From NCBI RefSeq assembly GCF_030247185.1, contig NC_080571.1:29061753-29125752 (forward strand): a stretch of 64,000 nucleotides of DNA, read 5' to 3'. Positions 10,827-22,872 of this stretch are shown here, in pieces. Origin of the DNA: Malaya genurostris. Lineage: Eukaryota; Arthropoda; Insecta; Diptera; Culicidae. A model generated the notes under the pieces. That model was not told where the DNA came from. It searched no databases and saw only the letters and a program-made list of their open reading frames with translations. The position numbers and the translations under genes are program-made. Every line of letters starts with the position of its first letter. The first letter of the stretch is position 1.

Positions 10827-11490
10827 AGAGGAAAACCTATAGAATAACGATTCAGTTAGTACAAATGTTGTTGTAAACTTATTTTCATCACCTTGAGTCG
10901 ACAGTTTTCTCAACTTACATAAAAAAATGCACGTTGATTGTATGATTTCGTCAATTCAGATCAATTTTGCGTTCATAGACGGATAAAGATTATTTTCCCT
11001 TAGTTCTTTGAATTCCCCAGCAAAATGGAATCAGATCTTTTGAAATTATTCTAAAATAATTTCGTTGCATACAAATTATCAACAGCAATACCAAATACAA
11101 ATAAAAATACCCCTAGGTCTCATACAAATGCATCAAATATTTTTGGTTCATCAAAGCGACAAGTTGGCCTGGCCCATTCTTTAGTTTCAAACTGACAATT
11201 TAAAACGGTTGATAAAAAGCATATCTGGCAACCCAACATCGAAGTTGCTACGATACGAGATTAGTTTGTTTGTTGTTTTTTTTTTTCACTATGTGCCTAT
11301 GTTTTGAAATCGTGTGACCAAAGAACATGCAGGAGTATTTAATGATACTTTTAATGTCTGAACGAAAGTATCAAATTAAAATGTTAAATGACAGAAGTAA
11401 GAGATAAATCAGTTCTAAGTTTGATTTACTTATATTAAAAGTTCAATTCTTTTTTTCAATAGACGTAATTTTTTCTATTTTTTGTATTTA
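10827..11490. other. unassigned AT-rich sequence
   Basis: No gene or repeat family was recognised between the gag-only element and the mariner fold-back. Confidence 0.4.
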
Positions 11491-12444
11491 CCTTATAATC
11501 AAAAAAGAACCGGAATTTTCATTTTGAAATTCCCGCGCTTTTCAAATCGGTAAACATTTATTCTCTCAACGTTGGCAAAACTTTTATACACGTTCTGTCA
11601 AATTTTGACGCATATCGTACGATTAGTTTTTGTTTGGTGTCTATACAAAGAAGTTGAAAAATGTTCGTCTGGCGATTTTTATAATGGATGAAAATTTAGA
11701 ACGAACGGCTCGCCTTCGAAGCGCCATTCGGTCGATTGTTGTGCGGTTTCGACGTCGTATTCATAGATCCACAACTCATCACCAGTTATGATGCATTCGA
11801 TGAATGTGGGGTCACTATCTGCGTTCGAAATCATCTCTTTGGCCACGTCAACACGACGCTGTTTTTGAATGAAATTCAGATTTTTTGGCACCAGCTGAGA
11901 AGCGACGCGTTTCAAACCCAAAACATCAGTTAAAATGTGTTCGGCTGATCCATAAGAGATGCCCAACAACACAGCAATCTCTCTAATCGGCACAGAACGA
12001 TTTTGCAACACGATTTGCTTCGCCGATTTAATGTTTTCTCTAGTAACAAATGTTGTTGGGCGGCCAGGGATCTCATCATGATCCAAGCTTGTACGACCAC
12101 CTTTGAAGCGTTTATACCACTCGTATGCCTGTGTTTTTCCTAGACACGATTCACCAAAGGCCTTTTCTAACATTTTTAACGTTTCGGAACACTCAAATCC
12201 ATTAGCAACACAAAATTTGATGCACGCACGTTGTTCTAAATTTTCATCCATTATAAAAATCGCCACACGAAAATTTTTCAACTTCTTTGTATAGACGCCA
12301 AACAAAAACTAATCGTACGATATGCGTCAAAATTTGACAGAATGTGTATAAAAGTGTTGCCAACGTTGAGAGAATAAAAGTTTACCGATTGGACAAGCGC
12401 GGGAATTTTATAATGAAAATTCCGGTTCTTTTTTTATCATAAGG
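11491..12444 (-). mobile_element. mariner-derived fold-back element, 954 bp
   Basis: TA dinucleotides flank it (11489-11490 and 12445-12446). The termini begin CCTTATAATC / CCTTATGATA. The last ~205-213 bp at each end are inverted copies of each other. They include not only the terminal repeat but the 5' leader and the first codons of the transposase gene. An ordinary mariner has TIRs of about 30 bp, so one end was rebuilt as a copy of the other. Confidence 0.85.
11679..12305 (-). pseudogene. mariner transposase, N-terminal ~60%, 3' part lost
   Basis: The real start is probably the Met at about 12252 (MDENLEQRACIKFCVANG). Residues ~10-110 form the paired helix-turn-helix DNA-binding region (KTQAYEWYKRFKGGRTSLDHD, then VPIREIAVLLGISYGSAEHI). 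The first catalytic aspartate is in IITGDELWIYEYD. The frame then reaches TEWRFEGEP and runs into the inverted copy of its own 5' end. The second and third catalytic residues are missing, so it is inactive. Mariner transposase normally has about 340-350 residues. Confidence 0.85.
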
Positions 12445-12563
12445 TATACTCCGCAAAATTAAGATCGACATTGCTATTCCATAAAACTACTAGTCCAAGC
12501 TGTTTCCCGTCCTTATCACAGCGACAGAAAGAGCGAAAAAAGTGAAAATCGCTCGGCAAACCA

Positions 12564-13790
12564 CTGACCACTGTTTAGCGCCTGCCATTTCAAAAGAGCG
12601 ATGAAATCTATGCTATCGAAAAAAAATTATTATTGACTTCCACAGAATCGAAAAGTATCCAACTCAATAGATCTTGTTTACGTACGTAATAGGAACATTG
12701 AGTTGAGGACGTTTAGGTGAAGAAGTTCATCTTGAAGTATTCTGTGAGTTTTTTTCTACCAATTTTAGTAAAGCTTGATACCTGTTCAACCATATTTCGA
12801 TATTTGTTTAATGTATGCAGACAAGCTGAAATTTTAACTCAGACATTGGTAGACGAATGATACTGGACATGAAGACCATCAGCGATCTAGGATAACAGTC
12901 TTGAGATCAGTGGACCAGCATTTTTGTAATTTTACTTCAAAAAGAGAATATTGCAATGCTAATTAATAAAAATAAAAAACAGCATCGTTCAAAATAAAAG
13001 CTTTTTTCTGTTATGGAAATAAAATTTTAGAATTACTGCGAAAACTTTGAAATTAACGCGGTTAAAAATCCATTACCGGTATCACGATCGAGAAATTATG
13101 AAAATCAAGAAACATGTCTCCTTATGAGATCATGCCAATTACTGATGATTCTATGAGCAAAATGATGCATATCATGAGCAATAACTCATCAGTTTGCTCA
13201 TAGAATCATCAGTAATTGGCATGATCTCATAAGGAGACATGTTTCATGATTTTCATAATTTCTCGATCGTGATACCGGTAATGGATTTTTAACCGCGTTA
13301 ATTTCAAAGTTTTCGCAGTAATTCTAAAATTTTATTTCCATAACAGAAAAAAGCTTTTATTTTGAACGATGCTGTTTTTTATTTTTATTAATTAGCATTG
13401 CAATATTCTCTTTTTGAAGTAAAATTACAAAAATGCTGGTCCACTGATCTCAAGACTGTTATCCTAGATCGCTGATGGTCTTCATGTCCAGTATCATTCG
13501 TCTACCAATTTCTGAGTTAAAATTTCAGCTTGTCTGCATACATTAAACAAATATCGAAATATAGTTGAACAGGTATCAAGCTCTACTAAAATTGGTAGAA
13601 AAAAACTCACAGAATACTTCAAGATGAACTTCTTCACCTAAACGTCCTCAACTCAATGTTCCTATTACGTACGTAAACAAGATCTATTGAGTTGGATACT
13701 TTTCGATTCTGTGGAAGTCAATAATAATTTTTTTTCGATAGCATAGATTTCATCGCTCTTTTGAAATGGCAGGCGCTAAACAGTGGTCAG
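12564..13790. repeat. long palindrome: two 598-bp arms around a 31-bp spacer
   Basis: Arms 12564-13161 and 13193-13790 are inverted copies at about 99% identity. At least four substitutions are visible, for example AATCAAG against AATCATG, and TAGTAAAGC against TAGTAGAGC. The 31-base spacer (13162-13192) holds ATGATGCATATCAT. No open frame or transposase was seen, and no clear target duplication at the outer ends. Confidence 0.95.
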
Positions 13791-15203
13791 ACGTCGCCTT
13801 CAAACCCCGATTTAGCCACTAAAATCACTGTAACTATTTCATATTACTGCTTCATTCGCCTTGCTCCACGTTGAGAATTCATTCACATTTCTTGAAAATT
13901 CAACTAATATTTATAAAACAGCTAAAAACGCTAATGATGTTTTCACTACTCTGCTCCTAATTTCATCTCAAAGGATTTTTATCCATCCTATCGTTGATCT
14001 TTTATTCATCCTATAAATTAGCAATGGCGACAGCAATCAAAACAAAATATTCCACTATTACACTCTCACCCGCATACGCATGGCTGCCAGATGGCTGACT
14101 AAACGCTGCCAGATATACAACTCAAACGATACAACCGTACCCACCAGGATTTTTCCACATTATTATTATTGGTAAAAAATTTCGGCGTCTAATTAATGGG
14201 GCAATGACTTACGGAGATCTGAAGAACTATTTTTTAACATCATTTTATTAGTTAAAACAGATAGATATAGACTTTCTATGCAAAGTAATACATATTTTCT
14301 ATTAAAATATCTGGCATCTCTGTGCACAGCCGATGAAACACACACACACACTTCACAGCGTTATGTTGGCGTATAGCGGAATGAAACCAGTGCTACTAGA
14401 TTTGCCACAATGGTTATTTCATTAGTATTTAACACGTTCTTTCTGGTAATATTCGAAGCTGAAACAGTTTTATTGAAATATTAATATCAATAATATAATT
14501 AAACTAATGTCACGGATACCAAAAACATACTTTTTGATGATAATTTGAAGAAGAAAAACAATGTTTGTTTTGTAACATTATGAGATAACTTGGCAACTTT
14601 GCGAAACCAAATGAGATGAAAACAAAGCGCAATCAAGTGAACGAAGTGAAAAACTTTCATCTCATATTTTTGAAGACTTTTATTGCTTGTCGGGTATTTT
14701 TTAAAGTTTTTAATCGTTAACTAAACAAGTGGCAAGTGAACATAACTAATTATGAAGTCATCCAGCATTCGATGGTAGTGTAGTTGCGAGAAATAGTGAT
14801 CATGTTTTGAGACGAATCGATTAGTAGATATTCAGAAACATGACGAACTGTAAATCTTGAGATGAAAATGTGTCCTAAATTGAAAAGTGAGTTTATTTCA
14901 AATGAAAAAAAACGATAACCGATGAACTTAAAACCATTTTTTTTTCAATAGGAAAGTGTGACAATAGCTTTTATAATCATTTTAAAACGTTTCACAGTTT
15001 TGTTCAGGTAGGTTGTAAAATATTATTCATGTTCAAAGTAATGAGGTGAAGGGATGAGATGGAAATAGGAGCTCAGATGAAATAGGGAGCCGTTGCCCTA
15101 TATTCATGGTGGCTTAACCATTCTAGATTATTGTTTAACTTACATTTCGCTTGTGATCTTGATTATCAGATAAAAACTGTTTGTTTATTTATTTTTCATT
15201 ATA
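13791..15203. other. unassigned sequence
   Basis: No coding region is supported. A short (CA)n tract lies at about 14340-14352. GAGATGAAA/TTTCATCTC words recur (13970, 14610, 14660, 15057), which hints at a non-coding repeat, but its ends could not be set. Confidence 0.35.
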
Positions 15204-15385
15204 ATAAACAGTAACTATGGTGAACTTATTCTTACCCTTCAGTGTTGCTAGTTTTATAGAAAACTCGTTAAAGTACATTGTCACTCTGACAGTGTATCAT
15301 GACAGTGTACCGCACGATGCAAAATGTGTTCTTGAAAATTTGTCGAAGTATTCCATATTATAATTTGTATTTGGTAGCACCATAC
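15204..15385 (+). repeat. dispersed repeat A, copy left of the gypsy element
   Basis: About 180 bp aligns in the same direction with 27014-27193. Shared words include AGTTTTATAG, GTTAAAGTACA, GACAG(T/C)(G/A)TA, AGTGTACCGCA and TATTATAATTTGTATTTGG. The copies are diverged and non-coding. Confidence 0.65.
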
Positions 15386-15676
15386 ACAATTTACTGCATA
15401 AATATTGATCCTGGACCACATTATCATCATTTACTGCATACTTCATATACTGATCAGATTCAATAAAGAAAATTTCACTTCTGTTTTCCTCCTTTGTTTT
15501 TAAACATGCTTCATTTCTTCTAATTTTGTTTAAGACATTATTTGGATCGCCTATAGGTTCGATTCAATAGTTACTAAATCTTTCCACGAAAAGTTGGTGA
15601 AGTACATTATAGTTTTCTACCGATAAAGTAATCATCTGGAAAGTAAATTATTTCGCCATCCTTCCTGGATACGTCT

Positions 15677-15791
15677 TGTGATATTCTTGTAGAGCTTAAT
15701 AAAACACAACTGTACGGCATGAGATGAAATTATATTCTCTTCCTAATGTCATTCTAATAACCGTCGCCTACCTAGTTATTGCATCTTCACA
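15677..15791 (-). repeat. gypsy 3' LTR (115 bp)
   Basis: On minus it runs from TGTGAAGATGC to AATATCACA. It matches 26528-26642 except at one base (CTTCCTAATG against CTTCTTAATG). The adjacent A/G-rich 15792-15806 on minus (AAAAAAAAAAGAAGA) is the polypurine tract. Confidence 0.93.
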
Positions 15792-16023
15792 TCTTCTTTT
15801 TTTTTTATTCATTGTACCGCTTTGGTTTCTTGATTACTCGAATTGGTCTTGATTGTTTATTTGAAATTTCCGTAGAAATTTCTTCGGAAGTAGTTGTTTC
15901 CGGAGTTGTTTGAGGTTTTTCTATTTGATCATTCTGATAGTTTAACTTCATAGGTTCTGTAAAATATTTTAATTGAAAATTAATATAAACGAAGCATTAT
16001 ACCTACCTTTTGTTAGATTTATA

Positions 16024-16464
16024 TCATCGGTAGTGATTTTTTTCAAGTGACTCTTTTGAATATATGCCCGGTTTCATCATTCCGGATTGTAACGCACGAA
16101 CCGTTTTTTTTTCTGTAACCTCCATAACCATTGGATCAAAGTTTGGAGTCAGTTTATTCCGTTGTAGAACATGTTTCATCAATACTTTATCTCCAACTGT
16201 TATATCTGAAGGTTTAGCATTACGGCGTATATCTTCATGAAATTTTACTTTTTCCTTCATGCGACAATCTTGATCTCTATAATCTGAGTATGGCACAGCA
16301 GTGCTTACATCTCTTAAAGATGGTATTTTACTTCTTATGTTTATTCCATAAAGCAGTACACTTGGTGTTTTACCTGTTGTACTGTGTGGAGTTGAATAGT
16401 ACATAATTAGATATGAAAATAAGCCATTTTTCCAGTCACGCTTTAACGCTTGACTTATTTTCAA
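16024..16464 (-). pseudogene. gypsy integrase C-terminal part
   Basis: This continues the integrase frame from 16489 after an in-frame TGA where family members usually have arginine (NGLVE, stop, QNRS). It includes YLIMYYSTPHSTTGKTPSVLL, the usual post-catalytic segment, and a basic C-terminal domain ending near KNHYR. It would bind DNA and help integrate the element's cDNA. Confidence 0.85.
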
Positions 16465-16488
16465 TCGTTTGATTAAAGATCTGTTTTG

Positions 16489-17427
16489 TCATTCTACCAA
16501 TCCATTTTCTTGAGGCCAATACGGTGTTGTTTTATTTATTATGATTCCTCTTGTCTTACAGAAAGATTCAAATTCTGTACTTACAAACTGCCGACCGTTA
16601 TCCAATGTGATCGTCCGAGGATACCCAAGCCTTATGAAAATCTTTTCCAATCGATTTGCTGTTTCAGTAGCCGTAATTTTCTGCATGATCTCAACTTCCT
16701 TGTATCGACTAAAGTAGTCAATTACAACAAGTAAATAATCACCTGAGGGTAATGGACCAAGAAAATCAATGGCGATATCTATCCAAGGAGCATCCGGTAA
16801 TTTTCTCCTTTCCATTGGTTCTGGCCTTTCAGGTTGGCTTACCAAACGACATCCTTCACAGTTGTTAACTAATCGAACTACTGAGTCATCCATTCCTGGC
16901 CACCAACACGATTGTCTCAGACGCTGTTGCATTTTTATCATTCCAGGATGACCTTCATGCCCAAGATTTAACATTCTTTGTCTTAAACTTTTGGGAATGA
17001 TCAATCTAGAGCCTCTCACCACTAAATCTCCAACTTTACCGAGTTCATTTTTAAAGGCATGATATGGTTTTATTGCCTCATAAGTGTAATTCCAAATTCC
17101 ACGATTCAAACATTCTCGCAACTCATTGAGTTCTTGATCACAGTCAGACTCTTTTTCAAGTTCATCAATATCTAATGCTGTCAATTCAAGTACTCTTCTT
17201 ACATATACATCTGAATCTGGATCGAATGCCTTTGTCTCGGATGGTTGCGACAATCGTGACAACGGATCAGCTATATTAGATTTTCCTTTTCGATAGACAA
17301 CATTATAGCTGAACGATTGGAGTCTTAGAACCCAGCGCTCAATCCGTAGACACGGGGAAGAATTCGGTGAGAAAATTGCCTCTAATGGCTTATGATCCGT
17401 TTCCAACTCGAAATGAATTCCTAACAA
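16489..17427 (-). pseudogene. gypsy RNase H end and integrase catalytic core
   Basis: The frame begins in the RNase H tail (LGIHFELETDHKPLEAIFSP). Next comes the HHCC zinc domain (HEGHP...CWWPG...CEGCRL). The core shows the first Asp in IDIAIDFLGPLP, the second in TLDNGRQF and the Glu in PYWPQENGLVE, the DDE triad of retroviral-type integrases. The frame stops at 16489 by a nonsense codon. At its start it is offset from the preceding reverse-transcriptase frame, where a small indel replaces the expected LVWAVE region. Confidence 0.88.
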
Positions 17428-18760
17428 ATAAATTTGAAATCTTTCGACTGCCGTTGTACCAGAGCTAAAGCTTCCTTTTCAGTTTGGGCGTATCTGCGTT
17501 CGGTATCGGTAAGGCTTTTGCTAGCGTACATAATCACTTTAGGTTCACCTTCCAAAAACTGTAACAAAATTGCTCCCAGACCTACAGGTGACGCATCAGC
17601 TACCACCCGAGTTTGAAGTTTAGGATCAAAGTGAGGTAATGTACTAACTTGGCTAATCGATGAGATAAGATGAGCGAATGCCTTTTGTTCTTCTAGGCCC
17701 CATGTGAACGAATTCTGTTTCTTTGTCAATTCTCGAAGTGGGAACGATATAGTTGCTAAATTAGGTATAAATGAACCAATATAGTTCACTAAACCAAGAA
17801 AACTACGCACTTCTTCTGCATTGATCGGAGATCTAAATTTTTGTATAGCTTCAATTTTTTCTATAGATGCAGACGTTCCATGCTTATCAAATCGGTGTCC
17901 TAAGTAATCGATCTCGATCAATTTAAATTTACATTTTTCTTGATTCAAAAGAATTTCATAATCTTTAAATTTCTTCAGAACCTTGTTAAGTGCTTCATCA
18001 TTTTCTTGCTCTGTTTTACCCACCACGATTATATCGTCGATAAAATTAATTGAATTATTACAATCGGCCAGGATCTGCTCTATTACCTTTTGGAACATTT
18101 CTGGAGCACACGAAATTCCAAATACTAATCTCTTATATCTGAATTTGAAAGCAATAAATCCAGTTTCAGATTAAATGAGCAGTTTATTTAGATAAACGTA
18201 CCTGAACAAGCCTTTATGTGTGATAAATGTTGTTAAAGGTTTACTTTCATCGTCTAACTCTAGCTGATAAAATGCGTCTTTAATATCCAATCTGGAAAAA
18301 TATGTCGCTACATTAAGCTTCCAACGGATAGCTTCAATTGTAGGAAGCGGATGTGTTTCTCGTAATATTGCTCGATTTACTTGCCTCATATCTACACATA
18401 ATCTAATATCACCTGTATCCTTTACAACAACCACAATTGGAGATACCCATCGACTGGGCTCTGAAACTCGCTCTATGATATTTTTGGCTAATAACTCATT
18501 CAACTTTTGTTCCACACGCTCTAAAGTGGCAAATGGCAATCCTCGAAGACGTTGCACTACTGGCGCTATCGATTTATCTACTGGAATGTGAATTTTATAT
18601 CCTCGAATGCTTGGAAAAGGTCTTACTGCAGCGACGTGTCTAACGAGTTCTTGTTGACTTGGAAGACCAACAATAAGAACTGCAAGTTGTTTAGCTGATC
18701 TTTTACCCAAAAGAGGCTGCGGGCCATTGTCCACAACATAAAATCTTCCTGTTGTTTTTA
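17421..18760 (-). pseudogene. gypsy reverse transcriptase, interrupted by a 63-bp intron-like segment
   Basis: The part before 18202 holds the protease tail (YVVDNGPQPLLGKRSAKQL) and the RT fingers and palm (HPLPTIEAIRWKLN, FSRLDIKDAFYQLEL). The part after 18138 holds RYKRLVFGISCAPEMF, the active-site FIDDIIV (usually YxDD), YLGH, and the RNase H start VVADASPVGLGAIL. Between them, 18201-18139 reads GTACGT ... TTCAG on minus and carries stop codons. Its removal restores the family-typical GLFRYKRLVFG. The last codons before 17421 are frameshifted. Confidence 0.88.
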
Positions 18761-19157
18761 ATTTCCGATCCTCAATCCATAAATACGTTTATTTCTTAAG
18801 GCAGTTTACATAAGTTTTTCTTCGCCGTAGCATCACTTTTACATAATATTCTTATCCTAATTTAATTCTAACATAGTCACAACGTTTTGAATTTATTAAA
18901 ACATATTCTCTTATAGCTTAAATATCATCTTAGGTAACTCGTCATTAATTATGAAATCTACTCGGAAATATTATTTAAAACAAACGATTACCTTCTATAA
19001 ATTATAAAATAAGCTGTTTTTTTTGACATTTTGTTGATAATTTCATAAACTGTTTCGAGTTTGTTTGTATCATTACATAATTTTTATTCTAATTTAGCTA
19101 TTGGTTGAACTCATGGACGCAGCTGGGATCAGAGCTAAGTCTTAAAAGGGGCCTTTA

Positions 19158-21770
19158 TTAAATTGAAACTCCAATTTTCTTTATGAAATGATAAATAAGT
19201 TTCATGTATGAAAGGTCACGACAAGCAAGAATGTCTCGAACTGGGATATTGGATAGTCTACCTTGGGTACGCAAAGAATTTATTAGTTGAGATCTGACAT
19301 CACGATACTCCACGCATGTCCAAACGACATGATCAATATCCCGATAACCTTCTCCGCAAGCACAATGATTAGTCTCGGAGAGCCCAATTCGAAGGAGATG
19401 TGCATCTAACGTGTAGTGATTGGACATGAGTCTGGACATCACACGAATGAAATCCCTACTCACATCCAGTCCCCTGAACCATGCCTTTGTCGATATACTC
19501 GGAATAATTGAGTGCATCCACCGACCCAGATCATCTCTATCCCAAGAAGCTTGCCAGCTGGCAAGTGTTCTTTGGCGAGACGAGCTATAGAATTCGTTGA
19601 AAGCAATTGGTCTCTCATAAATTTCACCCTCAATAGCACCACGTTTGGCTAAAATATCGGCTCTTTCATTGCCAGGAATGGAGCAATGAGCCGGGACCCA
19701 GACTATAGTGATTAGATAATTATTGTTCAATATGTCGTTCAGGCACTGTTTTATTTTGCCCAGGAAAAACGGTTCAGTCTTGCCAGTCATGTTAGAGCGA
19801 ATGGCTTCAATTGCACTCAGACTATCTGTGAAGAGGAAATAATGGTTTGGAGATAATGTGACGATTACACTCAAACTATAATGAACTGCTGCTAGCTCTG
19901 CTATATAAACAGATGCAGGTTCTTGAAGCCTAAATGAGGCCGAAACATTATTGTTGAACATACCAAACCCTGTCGCTTCTTCAATTCGCGATCTGTCCGT
20001 GTAAAACATTTTCTCAGAGTCAATATGCCTGAACTTACTTGAAAATATTTTTGGGATTTCCGTCGAGCGTAGGTGATCCGGGATTCCACGCACTTCGCGC
20101 TGCATGGATGTGTCGAAAAATAAAGTTGAGTCAGGGACATTTAGGAGGCTGACATGGATAGGAATATATCTTGAAGGGTTGATTTCCTGTGACATATGGT
20201 TAAAATATACTGTCATGAATTTTGTTTGAGATCGAAGCTCGACTAGTCGTTCGAAATTATTAATTACCATGGGATTCAGCACCTCACATCTTATTAGCAG
20301 GCGTGATGAAAGCTCCCAAAATCGATCTTTTAATGGAAGAACTCCCGCCAGAACTTCAAGACTCATTGTATGTGTCGAATGCATGCAGCCTAAGGCAATT
20401 CGCAAACAACGGTACTGAATTCGCTCAAGTTTGATAATATGAGAGTTTGCAGCGGAACGAAAACAAACGCATCCATATTCCATCACTGAAAATATTGTTG
20501 TTTGATACAATTTTATTAGATCTTGCGGATGAGAACCCCACCAAGATCCTGTTATTGTTCGAAGAAAATTTACTCTTTGTTGGCATTTCGTTATCAGATA
20601 CCTAATGTGTCCTCCCCACGTGCATTTGGGATCAAACCACACCCCGAGGTATTTGAAAGTCAAAACCTGTTTGATTATTCTTCCCATCATATGAAGCTGA
20701 AGTTGCGCGGGATCATGCTTTTTTGAAAAGACGACCAGCTCTGTTTTCTCCGCAGAGAATTCGATACCAAGATGAACAGCCCAAACGGACAAGTTATCTA
20801 AGGTATCTTGCAATGGTTTATGCAGATCAATAGCTTTGGGCCCAGTAACTGAAACCACGCCATCATCTGCCAATTGTCTTAGTGTACATGGGGTTACTAG
20901 ACAGCTGTCAATGTCATTCACGTAAAAATTATAGAGGAGCGGACTGAGGCATGAGCCTTGCGGGAGACCCATGTAGCTAATTCTGAATGTTGCCAAATCG
21001 CCATGTGAAAAATACATGCACTTCTCTGACAAAAGGTTGTGCAAATAATTATTGATAACCGCTGGAAGTCCATGTTGGTGGAGCTTGTCTGAAAGAACAT
21101 CAATGGAAACTGAATCAAATGCTCCTTTAATGTCTAAAAATACAGATGCCATTTGTTGCTTTTGAGCGAAGGCAATTTGGATGTCAGACGAAAGTAAAGC
21201 AAGGCAATCATTCGTCCCTTTATTTCTACGGAAGCCAAACTGAGTATCTGACAACAAACCGTTCGTCTCGACCCAAGTGTCGAGACGTCGTAGAATAATT
21301 TTTTCGAACAATTTTCTGATGCAGGACAACATCGCAATGGGTCTATATGAGTTGTGATTGGAAGCTGGTTTCCCCGGCTTTTGAATGGCGATAACTTTCA
21401 CTTGTCTCCAGTCAGGTGGAACAATATTTTGCTCAAGAAACTTGTTGAACAATTCCAACAAACGTCTTTTTGCGAGGTCGGGCAGATTCTTCACCAAGTT
21501 GAATTTAATTCTGTCCAACCCAGGGGCGTTATTGTTACAAGACAAGAGTGCTATAGAAAATTCCATGATTGAAAATGGGTTATTAATAAAACCATTATTT
21601 GGAGGAGATTCCCGTATAATGCTCTGCGTAGGAACAGAATCTGGGCAAACTTTCCTAGCAAAGTCAAATATCCATCGGTTCGAGTATTCATCACTCTCAT
21701 TGCCCACGTTACGATTCCTCATTCGTCTGGCCGTGTTCCAAAGAGTGCTCATTGAGGTTTCTCTTGACAA
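19158..21770 (-). pseudogene. LINE ORF2, reverse transcriptase and RNase H part (870 codons)
   Basis: This long open frame carries the RT domain: VIAIQKPGKPASNHNSYRPI, then FGFRRNKGTNDCL, ASVFLDIKGAFDSV, GLPQGSCLSPLLYNFY and the catalytic LADDGVVSV. RNase H follows with its acidic residues in FYTDRSR, IAELAAVHYSL and LFTDSLSAIEAI, and with VWVPAHCSIPGNERAD. The C-terminus has a Cys/His motif (CACGEGYRDIDHVVWTC). It would copy element RNA at the nicked target. Within this block the frame is intact. It is cut off from the endonuclease by a stop at 22039-22041 and by further frame changes between 22039 and 21770, so the full ORF2 is broken. Confidence 0.92.
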
Positions 21771-22038
21771 ACCTTCGACAAAATTTCTCCAATAGCTACA
21801 TTTTTAGGCTCGAAGTATGCTCTTGTACTTGGTTTCTTAAACCATAAATTTTTCAAAATTTTGAGGAGTTCCCTCCCCGTTTTAGAAACGTCTTGCAAGC
21901 ATTTTGTTTTGCGAGTTTAGCCTCTGAGCACTCTTTGTCCCACCAGGGGTTGGGAGGCCTTCTGTTAGTCGTTGGCCCAGGAAAGCGTTTAGTTTGGGAT
22001 TGTTCTGCGGCCTCCAGAATCGAACAAACGAGGAAGTC

Positions 22039-22872
22039 TTATTCTTCAAGTGGGGGGAGCTCTTCCATTGAATTCAAAATACTAGAGATACTACTTTGGT
22101 ATTTAATCCAGTCGATATTTTTTGTCAAATCATATGGAATATTAACTGAATTAGCAATGCCTTTGTTACTGCTAATTGAGATGATGATTGGTAAATGATC
22201 GCTACCGTGTAAATCAGGCAATATTTTCCAGGTGCAATCTAGTCGAATTGATGTTGAGCAAAGAGATAGATCTAATGCACTTGGGCGTGCAGGAGGTCTT
22301 GGGATCCGTGTCATGCTACCCATATTTAATACCGTCATGCTAAAATTGTCACAAATGTTTTGTATTAAAGATGATCTGCTATCATTGTAAACGGAACCCC
22401 ACATCATTCCGTGCGAATTTAAATCCCTCAGAATCAATCGTGGAGCAGGAAGGGCTCCAACCATTTCATTAAGCTGTTGCTGTCCAACTTGTGCGTTTGG
22501 AGGAATATAAACCGAAGCTATGCAAATATCTTTGCCTTTAATGTTTATTTGGCAAGCAACAACTTCTATACTAGAAGTTGAAGGGATGTTTAATCTATAA
22601 AAGGAATAGCATTTCTTAATTCCCAAAAGCACTCCACCATACGGAGAGTCTCTATCGAGACGTATAATGTTAAAATCATTAAAATTTAAAGCTATGTTTG
22701 AAGTAAGCCATGTTTCGCATAAAGCAAATACATCACATTTTTGACTATGCAATAAAATTTTAAATGAATCAAGTTTTGGCATGATGCTTCGACAATTCCA
22801 CTGCAGGACAGTGATTGTATCATTTGCGGCGGGTGATAAATTATCCATCAAAAGATACAAAACCTGAGACAA
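22039..22872 (-). pseudogene. LINE ORF2, APE-type endonuclease part
   Basis: It shows LQWNCRSIMPKLDSFK, FALCETWLTSN, YGGVLLGIKK, VYIPPNA and the late motifs LILRDLNSHG and HGSDHLPIIISI. These are standard for the apurinic-type endonuclease that nicks the target. The start overlaps the end of ORF1 by 32 bases (22841-22872), as often in I-like elements. The frame ends at a TAA (22039-22041) where coding-like sequence (DFLVCSILEAAEQ) continues without a frame change, so it is a nonsense mutation. Confidence 0.9.

Noticed and set aside
12564..13790. Palindrome as a pure assembly artefact
   Set aside because: Not excluded, but at least four substitutions between arms and unique flanks on both sides make a simple folded-read artefact less likely; kept as a finding.
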